Assembly (NCBI RefSeq): GCF_042662125.1
Contig: NZ_JBHSXL010000001.1
Span: 124,001 to 188,000 of the forward strand
DNA length: 64,000 bases
Direction: 5' to 3'
DNA from: Halopenitus salinus
GTDB taxonomy: Archaea; Halobacteriota; Halobacteria; Halobacteriales; Haloferacaceae
Under the pieces are notes generated by a model. That model was not told where the DNA came from. It made no database searches and worked only from the letters and a program-made list of their open reading frames with translations. The translations under genes and the position numbers were made by a program. Shown piece by piece: positions 41,564-49,807 of this stretch (the first letter of the stretch is position 1; each line of letters begins with the position of its first letter).

Positions 41564-42393
41564 AACGGAATGGAGCCGACGATGCGATGAAGCGGGAGGG
41601 GATCGACGACGCGACGAAGTGGAAGCGAAACGACGACGCGAGGAGACAGATCCGAAACGACGACGCCGGAAATTCGGAGTCCGACCGCAAGCGGGCGCAG
41701 GCGAACCTGCCGGTGGTGGTCGTCGCGCTCGTGCTTCTCGTCTCGGCGACGGGGATCGCCCTCGCGGCGGCGACGGACGCGCGAGAGGCGGCCGAACGCG
41801 ACGTCGTCGAGCGAAGCGTCGCGGTCTCGATCGCGGACCGGCTCGTGGCCGCGGACGGACCGACGACGCGCCGGCGAAACGTCCTCGATCCGGAGCGGGC
41901 GGAGTCGCTGACCGTCGATGCCGTCACGGAGGCGGTCCCGGAGACGCGCGATCGGGCGGTCCGGATCCGGCTTCGGGTTCGAACGGACGAGGATGCGGGC
42001 AACGAGGACGCCGGCAACCGCGAGATGCGGACGCTCGTCGAACGCGGCGACGTCCGCGGCGGGACCACGGTCCGGCGGGTCGCGTCGCTCGCGGAGCGGT
42101 CGGCGGCGAGCGAACGCGTACACGTCCCCGAGAACGGAACGTCGATGACGACTCCGTCGAACGCGACGGACGCGACCGTTCGCGTCGTCTCCGGAAACGT
42201 CACCACGGTCCGCGCGAACGCGCGGGTGGTCCTTCACAATCCGGACGGGCTCGCCGGCGTCGCGAGCGTGGATCTGCCCCGTCGCGCCCGGAGCACGCTC
42301 GCGTTCGAGGGGCTCGGCGTCCTCGAGGTGGCGATCGCCACGGAGTCGCGCTCGGCCGCGATCGTGGAGGTGACCGTGGGTGCGAGGGAGTGA
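41560..42393 (+). CDS. Pilin-like membrane-anchored protein (pilin 3)
   Basis: The 277-residue protein overlaps pilin 2 by four bases (ATGA). The first 45 residues are highly charged and repetitive (Lys/Arg/Asp). The anchor AQANLPVVVVALVLLVSATG follows, then a secreted part with many Arg/Val and N-glycosylation sequons (ENGTSM, SNATDA, GNVTTV). It has no recognisable class III cut site before the helix, so it may stay uncleaved. Minor pilin or assembly factor by context. Confidence 0.7.
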   Translation: MKRNGADDAMKREGIDDATKWKRNDDARRQIRNDDAGNSESDRKRAQANLPVVVVALVLLVSATGIALAAATDAREAAERDVVERSVAVSIADRLVAADGPTTRRRNVLDPERAESLTVDAVTEAVPETRDRAVRIRLRVRTDEDAGNEDAGNREMRTLVERGDVRGGTTVRRVASLAERSAASERVHVPENGTSMTTPSNATDATVRVVSGNVTTVRANARVVLHNPDGLAGVASVDLPRRARSTLAFEGLGVLEVAIATESRSAAIVEVTVGARE

Positions 42394-42394
42394 C

Positions 42395-42835
42395 GTGTCC
42401 CGACAGATCGATCGGGGGCAACTGTCGCTGTCGGCAGTCGAGGCGACGATCGGCGTCCTCCTCGTGTTGGGAGTCGCAATGACGTTCGGGATCGCGACCG
42501 GGATAGCCGACACGCGGACGCCACAGCTCGACGCCCACGCCGCGGACGTCGGAGCGCTGCTCGCGAACGAGCGCGGGGACCCGGATGCCGATGGGGAGGG
42601 AGACGGGGGAGCGGTCCCGACCATCGGTGCGGCGATCGCCACTCCGGAGACGTTCACGGAGGAACGCGAGGGGCTCGCGAGGCGGGCGGAGACGCTGGTT
42701 CCCGACCACCTCCGATACCGGGTTCGGACGCCGCACGGGTCGTTCGGGATCGCGCCGCCGCGCGGGGCGACCGTTGGCCGGGCGACGGTCCTCACCAGAC
42801 ACGGGACGGTTCGCGTGGAGGTGTGGCACGGGTGA
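42395..42835 (+). CDS. Pilin-like protein (pilin 4)
   Basis: GTG 42395, one base after the previous stop, gives SRQIDRGQLSLSAVEATIG with the anchor helix AVEATIGVLLVLGVAMTFGI typical of pseudopilins. The extracellular part is short (about 100 residues, with NERGDPDADGEGDGGAVPTI low complexity). An alternative GTG at 42380 would overlap the previous gene. 146 residues. Function inferred from operon. Confidence 0.72.
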   Translation: MSRQIDRGQLSLSAVEATIGVLLVLGVAMTFGIATGIADTRTPQLDAHAADVGALLANERGDPDADGEGDGGAVPTIGAAIATPETFTEEREGLARRAETLVPDHLRYRVRTPHGSFGIAPPRGATVGRATVLTRHGTVRVEVWHG

Positions 42836-43395
42836 GCGGCGAGGACCGCGGCCAGCTCGTGTTGCTCGCGGCGGCGGTGATCGCGTTCGCGCTCGTGCCG
42901 CTCGCGATCACCTACCTCCAGCTCGGCTACGTGGGCGACCTCGAGAGCGAGCCCGGGGTTGAGTCCGGCGGATCCCCCGGCGTCCACGCCGCGTCAGGGG
43001 CCGCCTCGGAGCGGGCGGTTCACGACGCGATCGAGCGGGCTGCCCTCGCGAATCTCGCGGCCGTCGCGGGCGACCACGAGTGGGAGAATCGCGGCGAGGC
43101 GGTCACGATCTACCGTTCGGCGCTCCGTGAGGACCTCGACGGGCTGGAGGCGGCTGCCCTCGACGAGGGCGTGATCGTGACCCTTCGGGTCGCGCCCGCG
43201 GACGCGTCGGCGTGGGCGCGTGAGGCGTGCCCGACCGGCCGGAATCGCGCGTTCGGGGCGTGCGTGGCCGACGACGGCGTCGTCATTCAGGAGCGTGCGG
43301 GGACCGCGACGGTCGCCGCGGTCGCCATCGAGGTGCGGATCGTGAGCGAGGACGCCACGCGCGAGTCGCTGATCGTGGTCGAGATGCCGGGGTGA
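42832..43395 (+). CDS. Pilin-like protein (pilin 5)
   Basis: GTG 42832 overlaps the preceding stop (GTGA). The 187-residue protein has SGEDRGQLVLLAAAVIAFAL as its anchor, like the preceding gene (shared DRGQL motif before the helix). The secreted domain contains two cysteines (AREACPTGRNRAFGACV), likely disulfide-bonded, the only such pair in the operon. It is the last gene; a hairpin terminator follows 55 bases later. Confidence 0.75.
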   Translation: MSGEDRGQLVLLAAAVIAFALVPLAITYLQLGYVGDLESEPGVESGGSPGVHAASGAASERAVHDAIERAALANLAAVAGDHEWENRGEAVTIYRSALREDLDGLEAAALDEGVIVTLRVAPADASAWAREACPTGRNRAFGACVADDGVVIQERAGTATVAAVAIEVRIVSEDATRESLIVVEMPG

Positions 43396-43450
43396 GGGTC
43401 CGAGTGAGGGTCGGGCGAGTGTGGAGTGAGGACCGGCAAGTCGTGGAATG

Positions 43451-43485
43451 AGGCCGAACGTTTTCTGAGGAAGCGGGTTCGGCCT
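43451..43485. terminator. Hairpin terminator between pilus operon and HTH gene
   Basis: AGGCCGAAC (43451-43459) and GTTCGGCCT (43477-43485) form a perfect 9-bp stem with a 17-base loop containing TTTTCT. It lies between convergent genes ending at 43395 and 43499, so it could end transcription from both sides. Confidence 0.6.
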
Positions 43486-43498
43486 TCCACCGCCGATC

Positions 43499-43948
43499 TC
43501 ACGGCGCAGCAGCGGCCGCGTCGCCGGCCTCCGGGTCGAACGGGAGGGTGATGACGAGCTCGTCGAACCAGACGATCGGCCGCTTCCGCTGTCCCTCCTC
43601 CTCGAAGAGGACGATGCCCAGCTGGGCGAGCCGGGTGAGTTCCTCGTGGACGTTCTTCACGTCCCGATCGACGACCCGTGCGGTCTCGTTGATGCTGGAT
43701 GGCTCCTCCCGTCGGACGGCTTCGATGAGATCGAGGACGCGCGGCGTCAGCGTCCCCATGAGGTCGTCGTAGCTGGTGAACGAGAGCGTCGGCGGGGAAT
43801 CAACCGCGCCATCGCGTTTGAGCGCCTCGATCCCGTCAGTGACGTCGTCGTGGAACTGATCGGACGACTTCACGGTCACGACGAGGGTCGATTCGTCCCG
43901 AAGCCGTTCGCGCTCCATCGGGTGTAGCGGCGGCGTGGTGTCGTTCAT
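43499..43948 (-). CDS. HTH transcriptional regulator / antitoxin-like (MarR-type)
   Basis: The 149-residue protein has a central winged helix: TPRVLDLIEAVRREEPSSIN, ETARVVDRDVKNVHEELTRL and a wing GIVLFEEEGQRKRPIVWFDE. The same layout occurs in the regulator at 58288, where it partners a TumE-like toxin (compare AADLVDRDFKQVHQNLTELS there). Here only a 47-codon frame lies upstream in the same direction, five bases away. ATG 43948 begins NDTTPPLHP. It is therefore probably an antitoxin-type regulator left with a reduced partner. Confidence 0.75.
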   Translation of the reverse strand: MNDTTPPLHPMERERLRDESTLVVTVKSSDQFHDDVTDGIEALKRDGAVDSPPTLSFTSYDDLMGTLTPRVLDLIEAVRREEPSSINETARVVDRDVKNVHEELTRLAQLGIVLFEEEGQRKRPIVWFDELVITLPFDPEAGDAAAAAP

Positions 43949-43953
43949 GGGTA

Positions 43954-44097
43954 TCACCGTGAGTGGGTCTCGTCGGTCCACCTGGGCGGGTAGGCGTCCC
44001 GGTCCGACCGCAGACGGAACACGCGGACGACGATCCCGTCGGGGTACTTCCTCCCCTCGATCACGCCATCGAGATCATTCTCGAATAGTGGGACCAT
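43954..44097 (-). pseudogene. Possible truncated TumE-like partner of the HTH gene
   Basis: An ATG-initiated frame of 47 codons (VPLFENDLDGVIEGRKYPDG, then VVRVFRLRSDRDAYPP) ends at TGA 43954-43956, just before the HTH start. In position and direction it corresponds to the toxin gene that precedes the related HTH at 58288, but it is half the length and similarity is weak. It may be a remnant or a small unrelated gene. Confidence 0.35.
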
Positions 44098-44316
44098 CGC
44101 TGAACAGTGGGATCATCGTCGATCATTGGGACCACCCTCATCCATTGGTACACAAACCAGTACCATAGGGCTATTGGTGAAAAGACCAATACGACCGTCA
44201 GACTTCGAAGAACTCACTCCATCTCCTCACACCGGCCCATTTTCCGTCGCTCCCGCCAGCGGCGGTATCCTTTTATCCGTCACACGAGTATACTTTGTAT
44301 TGATTTAGTGCCGAAT
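44098..44316. promoter_or_regulatory. Divergent regulatory spacer with inverted repeats
   Basis: The spacer between the leftward HTH module and abiEi has a perfect inverted repeat TATTGGT-GAAAAG-ACCAATA (44172-44191), a second one TGGTAC-N8-GTACCA (about 44145-44164), and near-repeats of GTGGGATCATCG at about 44107 and upstream. A TATA-like AGTATACTTT (44287-44296) is centred 26 bases before ATG 44317. These are candidate operators for the adjacent HTH proteins. Confidence 0.5.
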
Positions 44317-45153
44317 ATGGATACGAATTCAATAAAAAGTATAAAACAGGGGTTGTCGAAGCGCGAGAGCCTCGCCCTGACGCGATTGGCGGGACGAAAC
44401 CGGGCGATCATCACGATCGAGGACGTGCAGGACGCGATCGACGTCTCGTACGACGAGGCGAAGCAGATCACGAACGATCTGGTGCACAAGAAATGGCTGG
44501 ACCGGTTGGCCAGCGGAACCTACCTCATCGTGCCGTTGGCCGCGGGCGAACGTGGCGAGTACACCGAACACGAGTTCGTGATCGCGTCCCATCTCGCCGA
44601 CCCGACGTACATCTCCTACTGGAGCGCGCTCAACCATCACGGGCTGACGGAGCAGGTTCCGACCACCGTCTTCGCCGCGACGACGGAGCAGGTTCCGGAT
44701 CGGGAGATCCACGGGGTGACGTATACCTTCGTGACGGTGACCGAGGCCAAGTTCTTCGGGTTCGAGCCGACCGCCATCGACGCCCACACCGTGAACGTCG
44801 CCACCGTGGAAAAGACCCTGGCCGACTGTGCGGACCATCCGGAACACTGCGGCGGAATCCTCGAGTTGGCGAAGGGCCTCGCCAACGCGCCCGTCCGGGA
44901 CGACGAGGCGCTGGCAACGCAGTTGCTGCGGCTTGGAAACGGTGCGGCGATCAAACGCGTCGTCTACCTCGCCGACGTCCTCGACGTCGAACTTCCGGGA
45001 CGCGAGAGGCTGGTGGAGGCGTTCACGACGGGCTACTCGAAGCTCGATCCGACCCGGGGCGACGAGGGGACCCACTCGAGCGAGTACCGGCTACTCGTGA
45101 ACGTCGAGGCGAACACGATCCGGAGCGTGGCAGGAGCGCGTGAAGAATCATGA
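44317..45153 (+). CDS. abiEi: AbiEi-type antitoxin (type IV toxin-antitoxin)
   Basis: The 278-residue protein is the antitoxin/repressor half of an AbiE system. An N-terminal winged helix (IITIEDVQDAIDVSYDEAKQ, VHKKWLDRLASGTYLIVPLA) is followed by the AbiEi core HEFVIASHLADPTYISYWSA, LNHHGLTEQVPTTVFAATT and VATVEKTLADCADHPEHCGG. The length is normal. ATG 44317 fits the TATA-like box 26 bases upstream, although the frame is open further left. Its stop overlaps an ATG (ATGA) of the expected toxin gene, which is cut short here. Confidence 0.9.
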   Translation: MDTNSIKSIKQGLSKRESLALTRLAGRNRAIITIEDVQDAIDVSYDEAKQITNDLVHKKWLDRLASGTYLIVPLAAGERGEYTEHEFVIASHLADPTYISYWSALNHHGLTEQVPTTVFAATTEQVPDREIHGVTYTFVTVTEAKFFGFEPTAIDAHTVNVATVEKTLADCADHPEHCGGILELAKGLANAPVRDDEALATQLLRLGNGAAIKRVVYLADVLDVELPGRERLVEAFTTGYSKLDPTRGDEGTHSSEYRLLVNVEANTIRSVAGAREES

Positions 45154-45215
45154 TCACGGATACACGAGTACGGACGTTGGCACGGCGAGACGGCGTAAAT
45201 CGGCAATGCTTATAG
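45150..45215 (+). pseudogene. Truncated abiEii toxin remnant (21 codons)
   Basis: The ATG overlaps the abiEi stop exactly as expected for an abiEi-abiEii operon. The frame reads MITDTRVRTLARRDGVNRQC and one more residue before TAG 45213. AbiEii nucleotidyltransferases often begin with a similar Met-Ile-x(3)-x-Leu-Ala-Arg-x-x-Gly-Val segment, so this is probably the 5' end of the lost toxin gene. Downstream sequence switches to the promoter of an RHH/RelE module, so a deletion or replacement removed the catalytic part. Confidence 0.65.
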
Positions 45216-45216
45216 T
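45208..45216 (+). promoter_or_regulatory. TATA-like box for the RHH/RelE module
   Basis: GCTTATAGT is centred 27 bases before ATG 45239, consistent with leaderless transcription of the antitoxin gene. It overlaps the last codons of the abiEii remnant. Confidence 0.5.
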
Positions 45217-45238
45217 AACACGAGGGTAATACCGACGT

Positions 45239-45535
45239 ATGTCCGACGCCGACGCTGGGGCCACTGACGACCCCGACATGACCACGATCACGGTGAAGGT
45301 GCCGCAGGCGTTCCTCGACGACCTCGATGCGACCTGGCGTGCCGAGGACTTCCCGTCTCGAAGCGAGTTCATCCGCTGGGCCCTTCGCGACGCCGTGAAA
45401 CACCCGACATTCTCGCGAAAGGGCTGGAAGGACATCGCCGCCAGTGAGCACCAGCTGGCGACCGGCGAGGGGCAGACCTATAGCAGCGAGGAGATCCGAG
45501 CGCGCCTGAACGAGGACACGGATGGGAACGAGTGA
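45239..45535 (+). CDS. Ribbon-helix-helix antitoxin (CopG/ParD-like)
   Basis: The 98-residue protein has a short acidic N-terminus, then TTITVKVPQAFLDDLDATWR and FPSRSEFIRWALRDAVKHPT, the strand and two helices of a ribbon-helix-helix DNA-binding domain. The C-terminus (ASEHQLATGEGQTYSSEEIR) is the toxin-binding tail typical of ParD-like antitoxins. It overlaps the RelE-type toxin gene by 14 bases and probably represses its own promoter. Confidence 0.85.
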   Translation: MSDADAGATDDPDMTTITVKVPQAFLDDLDATWRAEDFPSRSEFIRWALRDAVKHPTFSRKGWKDIAASEHQLATGEGQTYSSEEIRARLNEDTDGNE

Positions 45536-45812
45536 CGAGAACTGGGACTGGAAGTTCACCGATCCAGCAGAACGGGAATACGGTAAGCTTCAGCCGCACG
45601 ATCAGGAGCGCATCGTCTCAAAGCTGGACGAGATCGTCACGGATCAGTGGCGAGAGCCAAGCGACTATCTGGAACCGCTCACCGGCGCCCCGCATTCGAA
45701 GCTCCGAATCGGTGCGTTTCGTCTGGGCTGCAAGGCGGTCCACGCCGATCGGATTCTGTGGGTCCACACCATCGAGAAGCGGTCAGGTGCCTACAAACCG
45801 GGAGACGACTGA
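45522..45812 (+). CDS. RelE/ParE-family toxin
   Basis: The 96-residue protein fits the RelE/ParE fold: WDWKFTDPAEREYGKLQPHD, QERIVSKLDEIVTDQWREP, and the C-terminal KLRIGAFRLGCKAVHADRIL and WVHTIEKRSGAYK, with basic residues at the usual catalytic positions. It may cleave mRNA on the ribosome or inhibit gyrase; the family does not settle which. It is paired with the overlapping RHH antitoxin. Confidence 0.85.
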   Translation: MGTSDENWDWKFTDPAEREYGKLQPHDQERIVSKLDEIVTDQWREPSDYLEPLTGAPHSKLRIGAFRLGCKAVHADRILWVHTIEKRSGAYKPGDD

Positions 45813-45953
45813 TCGGCCTGCCGAGCACCAAAACCCCCGCCAACGACCCTCTCGATCGTCGATCGCCTCCCGGCCACGTCCCGACCACGTCCCGGTCACG
45901 TTCCGAGTCGGACGACACGTATTTGGGGGCGCTACCGCAATGGGACCACATCG

Positions 45954-46760
45954 ATGCCCACCTCGACGCCGGAGGAGGTACACGGCGACGTGCGCTACCT
46001 CGCCGGATCGCCGGGCCGGATCGCCATCCTGCGGACGCTGCGCGAGGAGCCGCTTCGCCCGGCGGAGATCACCCGCCGGGTGGACTCGACGCGGACCACG
46101 GTCCAGCGCGTGCTCGCGGGCTTTCGCGAGCGGTGTTGGGTCTGTGAGCGCAACGCGACCTATCGGTTGACCCCGACCGGCGAGCAGGTGGTCGACGCCT
46201 ACGAGGAGCTGCTTGGGGCGGCCGAGCGCGCCCGGGAGTTCGCCCCGCTGGCGAGCCACCTCACGTCGCTGCCTGGGGGGCCGCCGCCGGAGGCGTTCGC
46301 CTCGGGCGAGTTGACCGTCGCCACCTCCAGCGACCCGCTCGCGCCGGTCGAGGCGCTCCTCGACCGCTTCGCGGACGCCGAGGGTGGCCACGTCCGGAGC
46401 ATCTCGCCCATCGTCACGCGGACGTTCAACGAGGCGGCGATGGACCTGCTCGAGACCGGAACGTCGATCGAGTTGCTGATCGACGAGCGGGTGCTCGAGA
46501 CCTCCGCCGAGGAGTTCCCGTCCGACCTCGAGCGGGCGCTACAGCGCGAGGACGTCACGGTGGCGGTCCACCCCGATCGGCTGTCGGCCGGCCTGTTGGC
46601 CTTCGAGGGGACGACCTGCGTGGTCGCCTACGACGACGCGAACGCGCTGCGGGCGATGCTGGTCTGCGAGGACGAGCCGGCGGTCGCCGAGTGGGCGAGC
46701 GAGTGGTTCGAGCGCGTCTGGAACGAGTCGGAGCCGATCGAGGCCGCGGTCGAGGAGTAA
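45954..46760 (+). CDS. Winged-helix regulator with FilR1-like C-terminal domain
   Basis: The 268-residue protein has an N-terminal winged helix (GSPGRIAILRTLREEPLRPA, RRVDSTRTTVQRVLAGFRER, wing NATYRLTPTGEQVVDAYEEL) and a C-terminal domain (RSISPIVTRTFNEAAMDLLE, IELLIDERVLETSAEEFP, LLAFEGTTCVVAYDDANALR) like the FilR1 sensor domain of archaeal regulators. Haloarchaea have many such proteins; ligand and targets are unknown. It is not obviously part of the RelE module 141 bases upstream. Confidence 0.85.
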   Translation: MPTSTPEEVHGDVRYLAGSPGRIAILRTLREEPLRPAEITRRVDSTRTTVQRVLAGFRERCWVCERNATYRLTPTGEQVVDAYEELLGAAERAREFAPLASHLTSLPGGPPPEAFASGELTVATSSDPLAPVEALLDRFADAEGGHVRSISPIVTRTFNEAAMDLLETGTSIELLIDERVLETSAEEFPSDLERALQREDVTVAVHPDRLSAGLLAFEGTTCVVAYDDANALRAMLVCEDEPAVAEWASEWFERVWNESEPIEAAVEE

Positions 46761-47265
46761 GCGTACGGCGACGTCGCTGCTGGCGAGCGGAGACCGCGCC
46801 GAAAGAGGTGAGGTGCGAACGGGAACCGGCCTGGAGGGCCGTCGTCGCGGGGTACACGAGTCGTCGTGGCGACCCGTGTTTGACCGATGGCGCCGACGGG
46901 TCCTATATGTATCCGCGGTAGCCTGTGTTCGATGTCGTAAGTGGTTACAGAGGTTGTAACAGTTCGTGTGGCGGCGTCGACGACGCTGTCTCGTCGTTGG
47001 CGAAATCCGTGAGACTGCGTCGTGTTGGTGGGATCACGTCACGTCGATCGCCGGAGCGGTAGACTTCTCGGAGGGATCGATTTCGGTTACGTTCGGTCGG
47101 GTACGAGTGGCGATCGGGGTTCGACGACGATCAGGGTGTGACCACGATCGCGATTTGACCACGCTCACGACTCGACGTTAATGATCACGAGTCAGCGTCG
47201 GCGACGATCGAACGCGAGCGCCGTCGCTGGTCGGGGTGGCGCGATAAAGAAGGTGGAAATCGGGG
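46761..47265. other. 505-bp spacer without supported gene
   Basis: No protein gene is supported. An inverted repeat GACCCGT (46871-46877)/ACGGGTC (46896-46902) could terminate the regulator gene. A TATA-like CCTATATG follows at about 46902, and a perfect inverted repeat GTTACA-GAGGT-TGTAAC lies at 46944-46960. Base composition is slightly less GC-rich than the coding neighbours. Confidence 0.55.
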
Positions 47266-47283
47266 CTGACTCTCTCGAGTCAG
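47266..47283 (-). terminator. Terminator hairpin of the S-layer gene
   Basis: CTGACTC (47266-47272) and GAGTCAG (47277-47283) form a perfect 7-bp stem with a 4-base loop, 17 bases past the S-layer stop codon on the minus strand. It is followed by ATTTCC and TTCTTTATC, a T-rich stretch suited to archaeal termination. Confidence 0.6.
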
Positions 47284-47299
47284 TGGTTAGTCGTCCGAG

Positions 47300-49807
47300 T
47301 TAGGGACGACGCCGGACTGCGAGGAGTGCGGCCGCGACGAGGGCGACGAGGGCGACGACGGCACCGAAGCCGGGCGTCTCTTCCTCAGTCGTCTCGGTGT
47401 CGGTCGGCTCCTCGGTCGGTTCCTCGGTGGGCTCCTCCGTGGGTTCCTCGGTCGGTTCCTCGGTGGCCTCCTCCGTGGGCTCCTCAGTCGGCTCTTCGGT
47501 CGGTTCCTCGGTCTCGATCTCGTCGACAACCTCGATGTCTATGCGATCGGTGTTGTCGCCGTCGTCGGACTCGACCGTGTAGTCACCGGGCTCGACATCG
47601 TTCTCGGAGAGGTCGATCTCGACGGACCACTGACCGTCAGTCTCCCACTCGTCCGTGCTCTCGATGGTCACGGAGTCGTCGTTCTCGTCGAGGAGTTCGA
47701 CGGTGATCGTGTTGTCGTCGGGCCGACGGTTGGTCTGACCCTCGATCTCAAGCGTGCCACCGGTTTCGGCCGGGTCGGTGGCGGACTCGATCGTCGTGAG
47801 ACCGTCCGCGTAGCGGAAGGTCTCAGTGACGATCAGGTCGTCGCTCGCCGTGTCGTCAACGGAGTTGGCGAGGATCCGGTCACGGACCTGATCGCCCGTG
47901 CTGGAACCACTATCGTAGGTCTGAATCTCGTCAACGAAGCCGCTAGCTGAATCAGCTACATCGTCACCGAATGTACCATCTCGACCGGACGAGATGATGT
48001 GAGCGGACGTACTTCCCTGACGGAGGTCACTTAGGCTAAGTTCCTCCTCGTCGAAGGTCCCGTCGCTATCGACAGAGATGTCGTAAGCTGCCGCGTTACC
48101 ACGTGAGTCAACGAAGGCTACGACGAGTTCGTCCTTGCCGGGTGCCGTACCCTCAACGTCGATCACCTGATCGTCCGTGGCGATCTGACCGTTGTAGGTG
48201 ACGAACGACCCGTCAAGCTCGGTGTCGGTCACCGTGATCGAGGACGTACTGCTGACTCCGCTGTTAAAGTCGGAGGTAGACAGCGTATCATCGAGCGAAT
48301 CGTCATCGTTTGCGTCGGCATCCTGAGCGTCGATGACTCCGAGGCGGTAGGTGCCCGGAAGTTCAAGCAGATCGCTGCCGTCGGAGAAGACAACGTCCTC
48401 CTCCTCGAAGGTGTCGTCACCATCGACGGTAATCGTGTCCTCGCCATCGATCGTGACGTGTTCGAAGTCGTTGTTGTCGCGGACGTAGATCGCGACATCA
48501 TCGATTCCCTCTGCGGCGGTACCATTCACGTCGACCTCAGAGCCGACGACGTAGGCACCGGTCGGGCTGTCAAGCGAGACGTCTCCCTCGTTGACGTCGA
48601 AGGACTGGTCGTCATCAGTCTCGGCAACGGTATCGTTGGTCACATCGTGCGTCAGCGGACCACCATCGAAGTACGGAGTCGCTGCCGTGCCGTTCGCCTG
48701 ATACAGGTCGATGTCAACCGAGGAATCATCGAGGAACTGCGTCTCGACGGATCCAACACCATTGCCACCATCGATCTCGACGATCGCGTAGGCGTAATCG
48801 TAGTCGCTTCCATTCTCTAGAATGGTATTGTCGGGTTGCGAGCCGTTATAGATGTCACCATCTGCGGTGTCATTGGTATCTCCAGCCGCAAAGACACCGG
48901 TCTCTACGGTGTCACCGACGTTCCGCATGATGTTCGACGCGTTTTCACCGGAGATACCGTCACGGAACTCACCACTCTCGATCACGACTGCGTGGTAGTT
49001 ACCTTCCGGACTGTTTTCGACCGTGTACTGCAGATTCTCACCCTGGGTGACCTCGTCACTTTCGAGGCTCAGGGAAGCAGTCTCATCTGAGGAGATCGTA
49101 ACCGTCACCGAGTCACTCGCGTCACCCCAGTCGAGGTCGTCGACACCTCCAACGGTGAAGGTGTACTCTCCCTCGTCGACGGCGGACGGGTCAATGGATA
49201 TCGTACCGTCGCCGTTTTGGGTGGCACCACCGGAATCATCAACGATCTCGTTGGTGACATCGATACCATCCTCATCTTCGACGGTCAGTTCGATGTCTTC
49301 TGCGTCTTCGTAGTTGTATTCAATGTCAACCGCCGCTTGGTCCTGATCGGAAGTGAGGATGCCTCCAGAGACATCCGCACCACCGTTATTCAGGACTTCG
49401 AGAGTGGTTACGCGTGGGGTCGCGACGGAGACATTAAACGCATCAGAACCGGGAGTGGACTGGTTCGAATAAGAACCAGTTGGCTGATCTTCGGGGATCG
49501 GCATCTCCAGGGGCTCTCCCTCAGATGCGCCAGCCGTTCGTTCTAGGCTAGTTGGATCAACTTCATCGTTCGCGTCAGTGGACGCGTTGAAGACGATCCC
49601 ATCTTCACCCTGATAGACAGTTGCGCCGTTACCAACAATACCTTCGCCATCACTGGTGCTCCAATCATCTCGAGCATCAGAGTTGGCGTATTGACCACGC
49701 TCATCAGCGGCAGCGATCGCTGCACCCGACGCAATCATGGATACAACCATGATCACCGCCAGGAACACCGCGCGCCCCTTTGAGCGATAGTTTGTTTCGT
49801 TTGTCAT
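47300..49807 (-). CDS. csg: S-layer glycoprotein with PGF-CTERM anchor
   Basis: This is the likely cell-wall subunit. The 835-residue protein has a signal peptide (RAVFLAVIMVVSMIASGAAI), an N-terminal GQYANSDARDDWSTSDGEGI, Ig-like beta domains with several N-glycosylation sequons (NASTD, NQSTP, NVSVA, NGSDY), an acidic Thr/Glu/Pro stalk of about ten TEEP repeats, and a PGF-CTERM tail (ETPGFGAVVALVALVAAALL, RRR) cut by archaeosortase and lipid-linked. ATG 49807 gives a normal signal peptide. The 5' two-thirds are visibly less GC-rich than neighbours, as often found in rapidly evolving S-layer genes. Confidence 0.92.
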   Translation of the reverse strand: MTNETNYRSKGRAVFLAVIMVVSMIASGAAIAAADERGQYANSDARDDWSTSDGEGIVGNGATVYQGEDGIVFNASTDANDEVDPTSLERTAGASEGEPLEMPIPEDQPTGSYSNQSTPGSDAFNVSVATPRVTTLEVLNNGGADVSGGILTSDQDQAAVDIEYNYEDAEDIELTVEDEDGIDVTNEIVDDSGGATQNGDGTISIDPSAVDEGEYTFTVGGVDDLDWGDASDSVTVTISSDETASLSLESDEVTQGENLQYTVENSPEGNYHAVVIESGEFRDGISGENASNIMRNVGDTVETGVFAAGDTNDTADGDIYNGSQPDNTILENGSDYDYAYAIVEIDGGNGVGSVETQFLDDSSVDIDLYQANGTAATPYFDGGPLTHDVTNDTVAETDDDQSFDVNEGDVSLDSPTGAYVVGSEVDVNGTAAEGIDDVAIYVRDNNDFEHVTIDGEDTITVDGDDTFEEEDVVFSDGSDLLELPGTYRLGVIDAQDADANDDDSLDDTLSTSDFNSGVSSTSSITVTDTELDGSFVTYNGQIATDDQVIDVEGTAPGKDELVVAFVDSRGNAAAYDISVDSDGTFDEEELSLSDLRQGSTSAHIISSGRDGTFGDDVADSASGFVDEIQTYDSGSSTGDQVRDRILANSVDDTASDDLIVTETFRYADGLTTIESATDPAETGGTLEIEGQTNRRPDDNTITVELLDENDDSVTIESTDEWETDGQWSVEIDLSENDVEPGDYTVESDDGDNTDRIDIEVVDEIETEEPTEEPTEEPTEEATEEPTEEPTEEPTEEPTEEPTDTETTEEETPGFGAVVALVALVAAALLAVRRRP
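47402..47510. repeat. 12-bp coding repeat of the S-layer stalk
   Basis: About nine units of a 12-base sequence (minus strand GAGGAACCGACC-like) encode the Thr-Glu-Glu-Pro stalk. Units differ mostly at third positions (GGCTCC, GGTTCC), with one TEEA variant. Confidence 0.9.
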
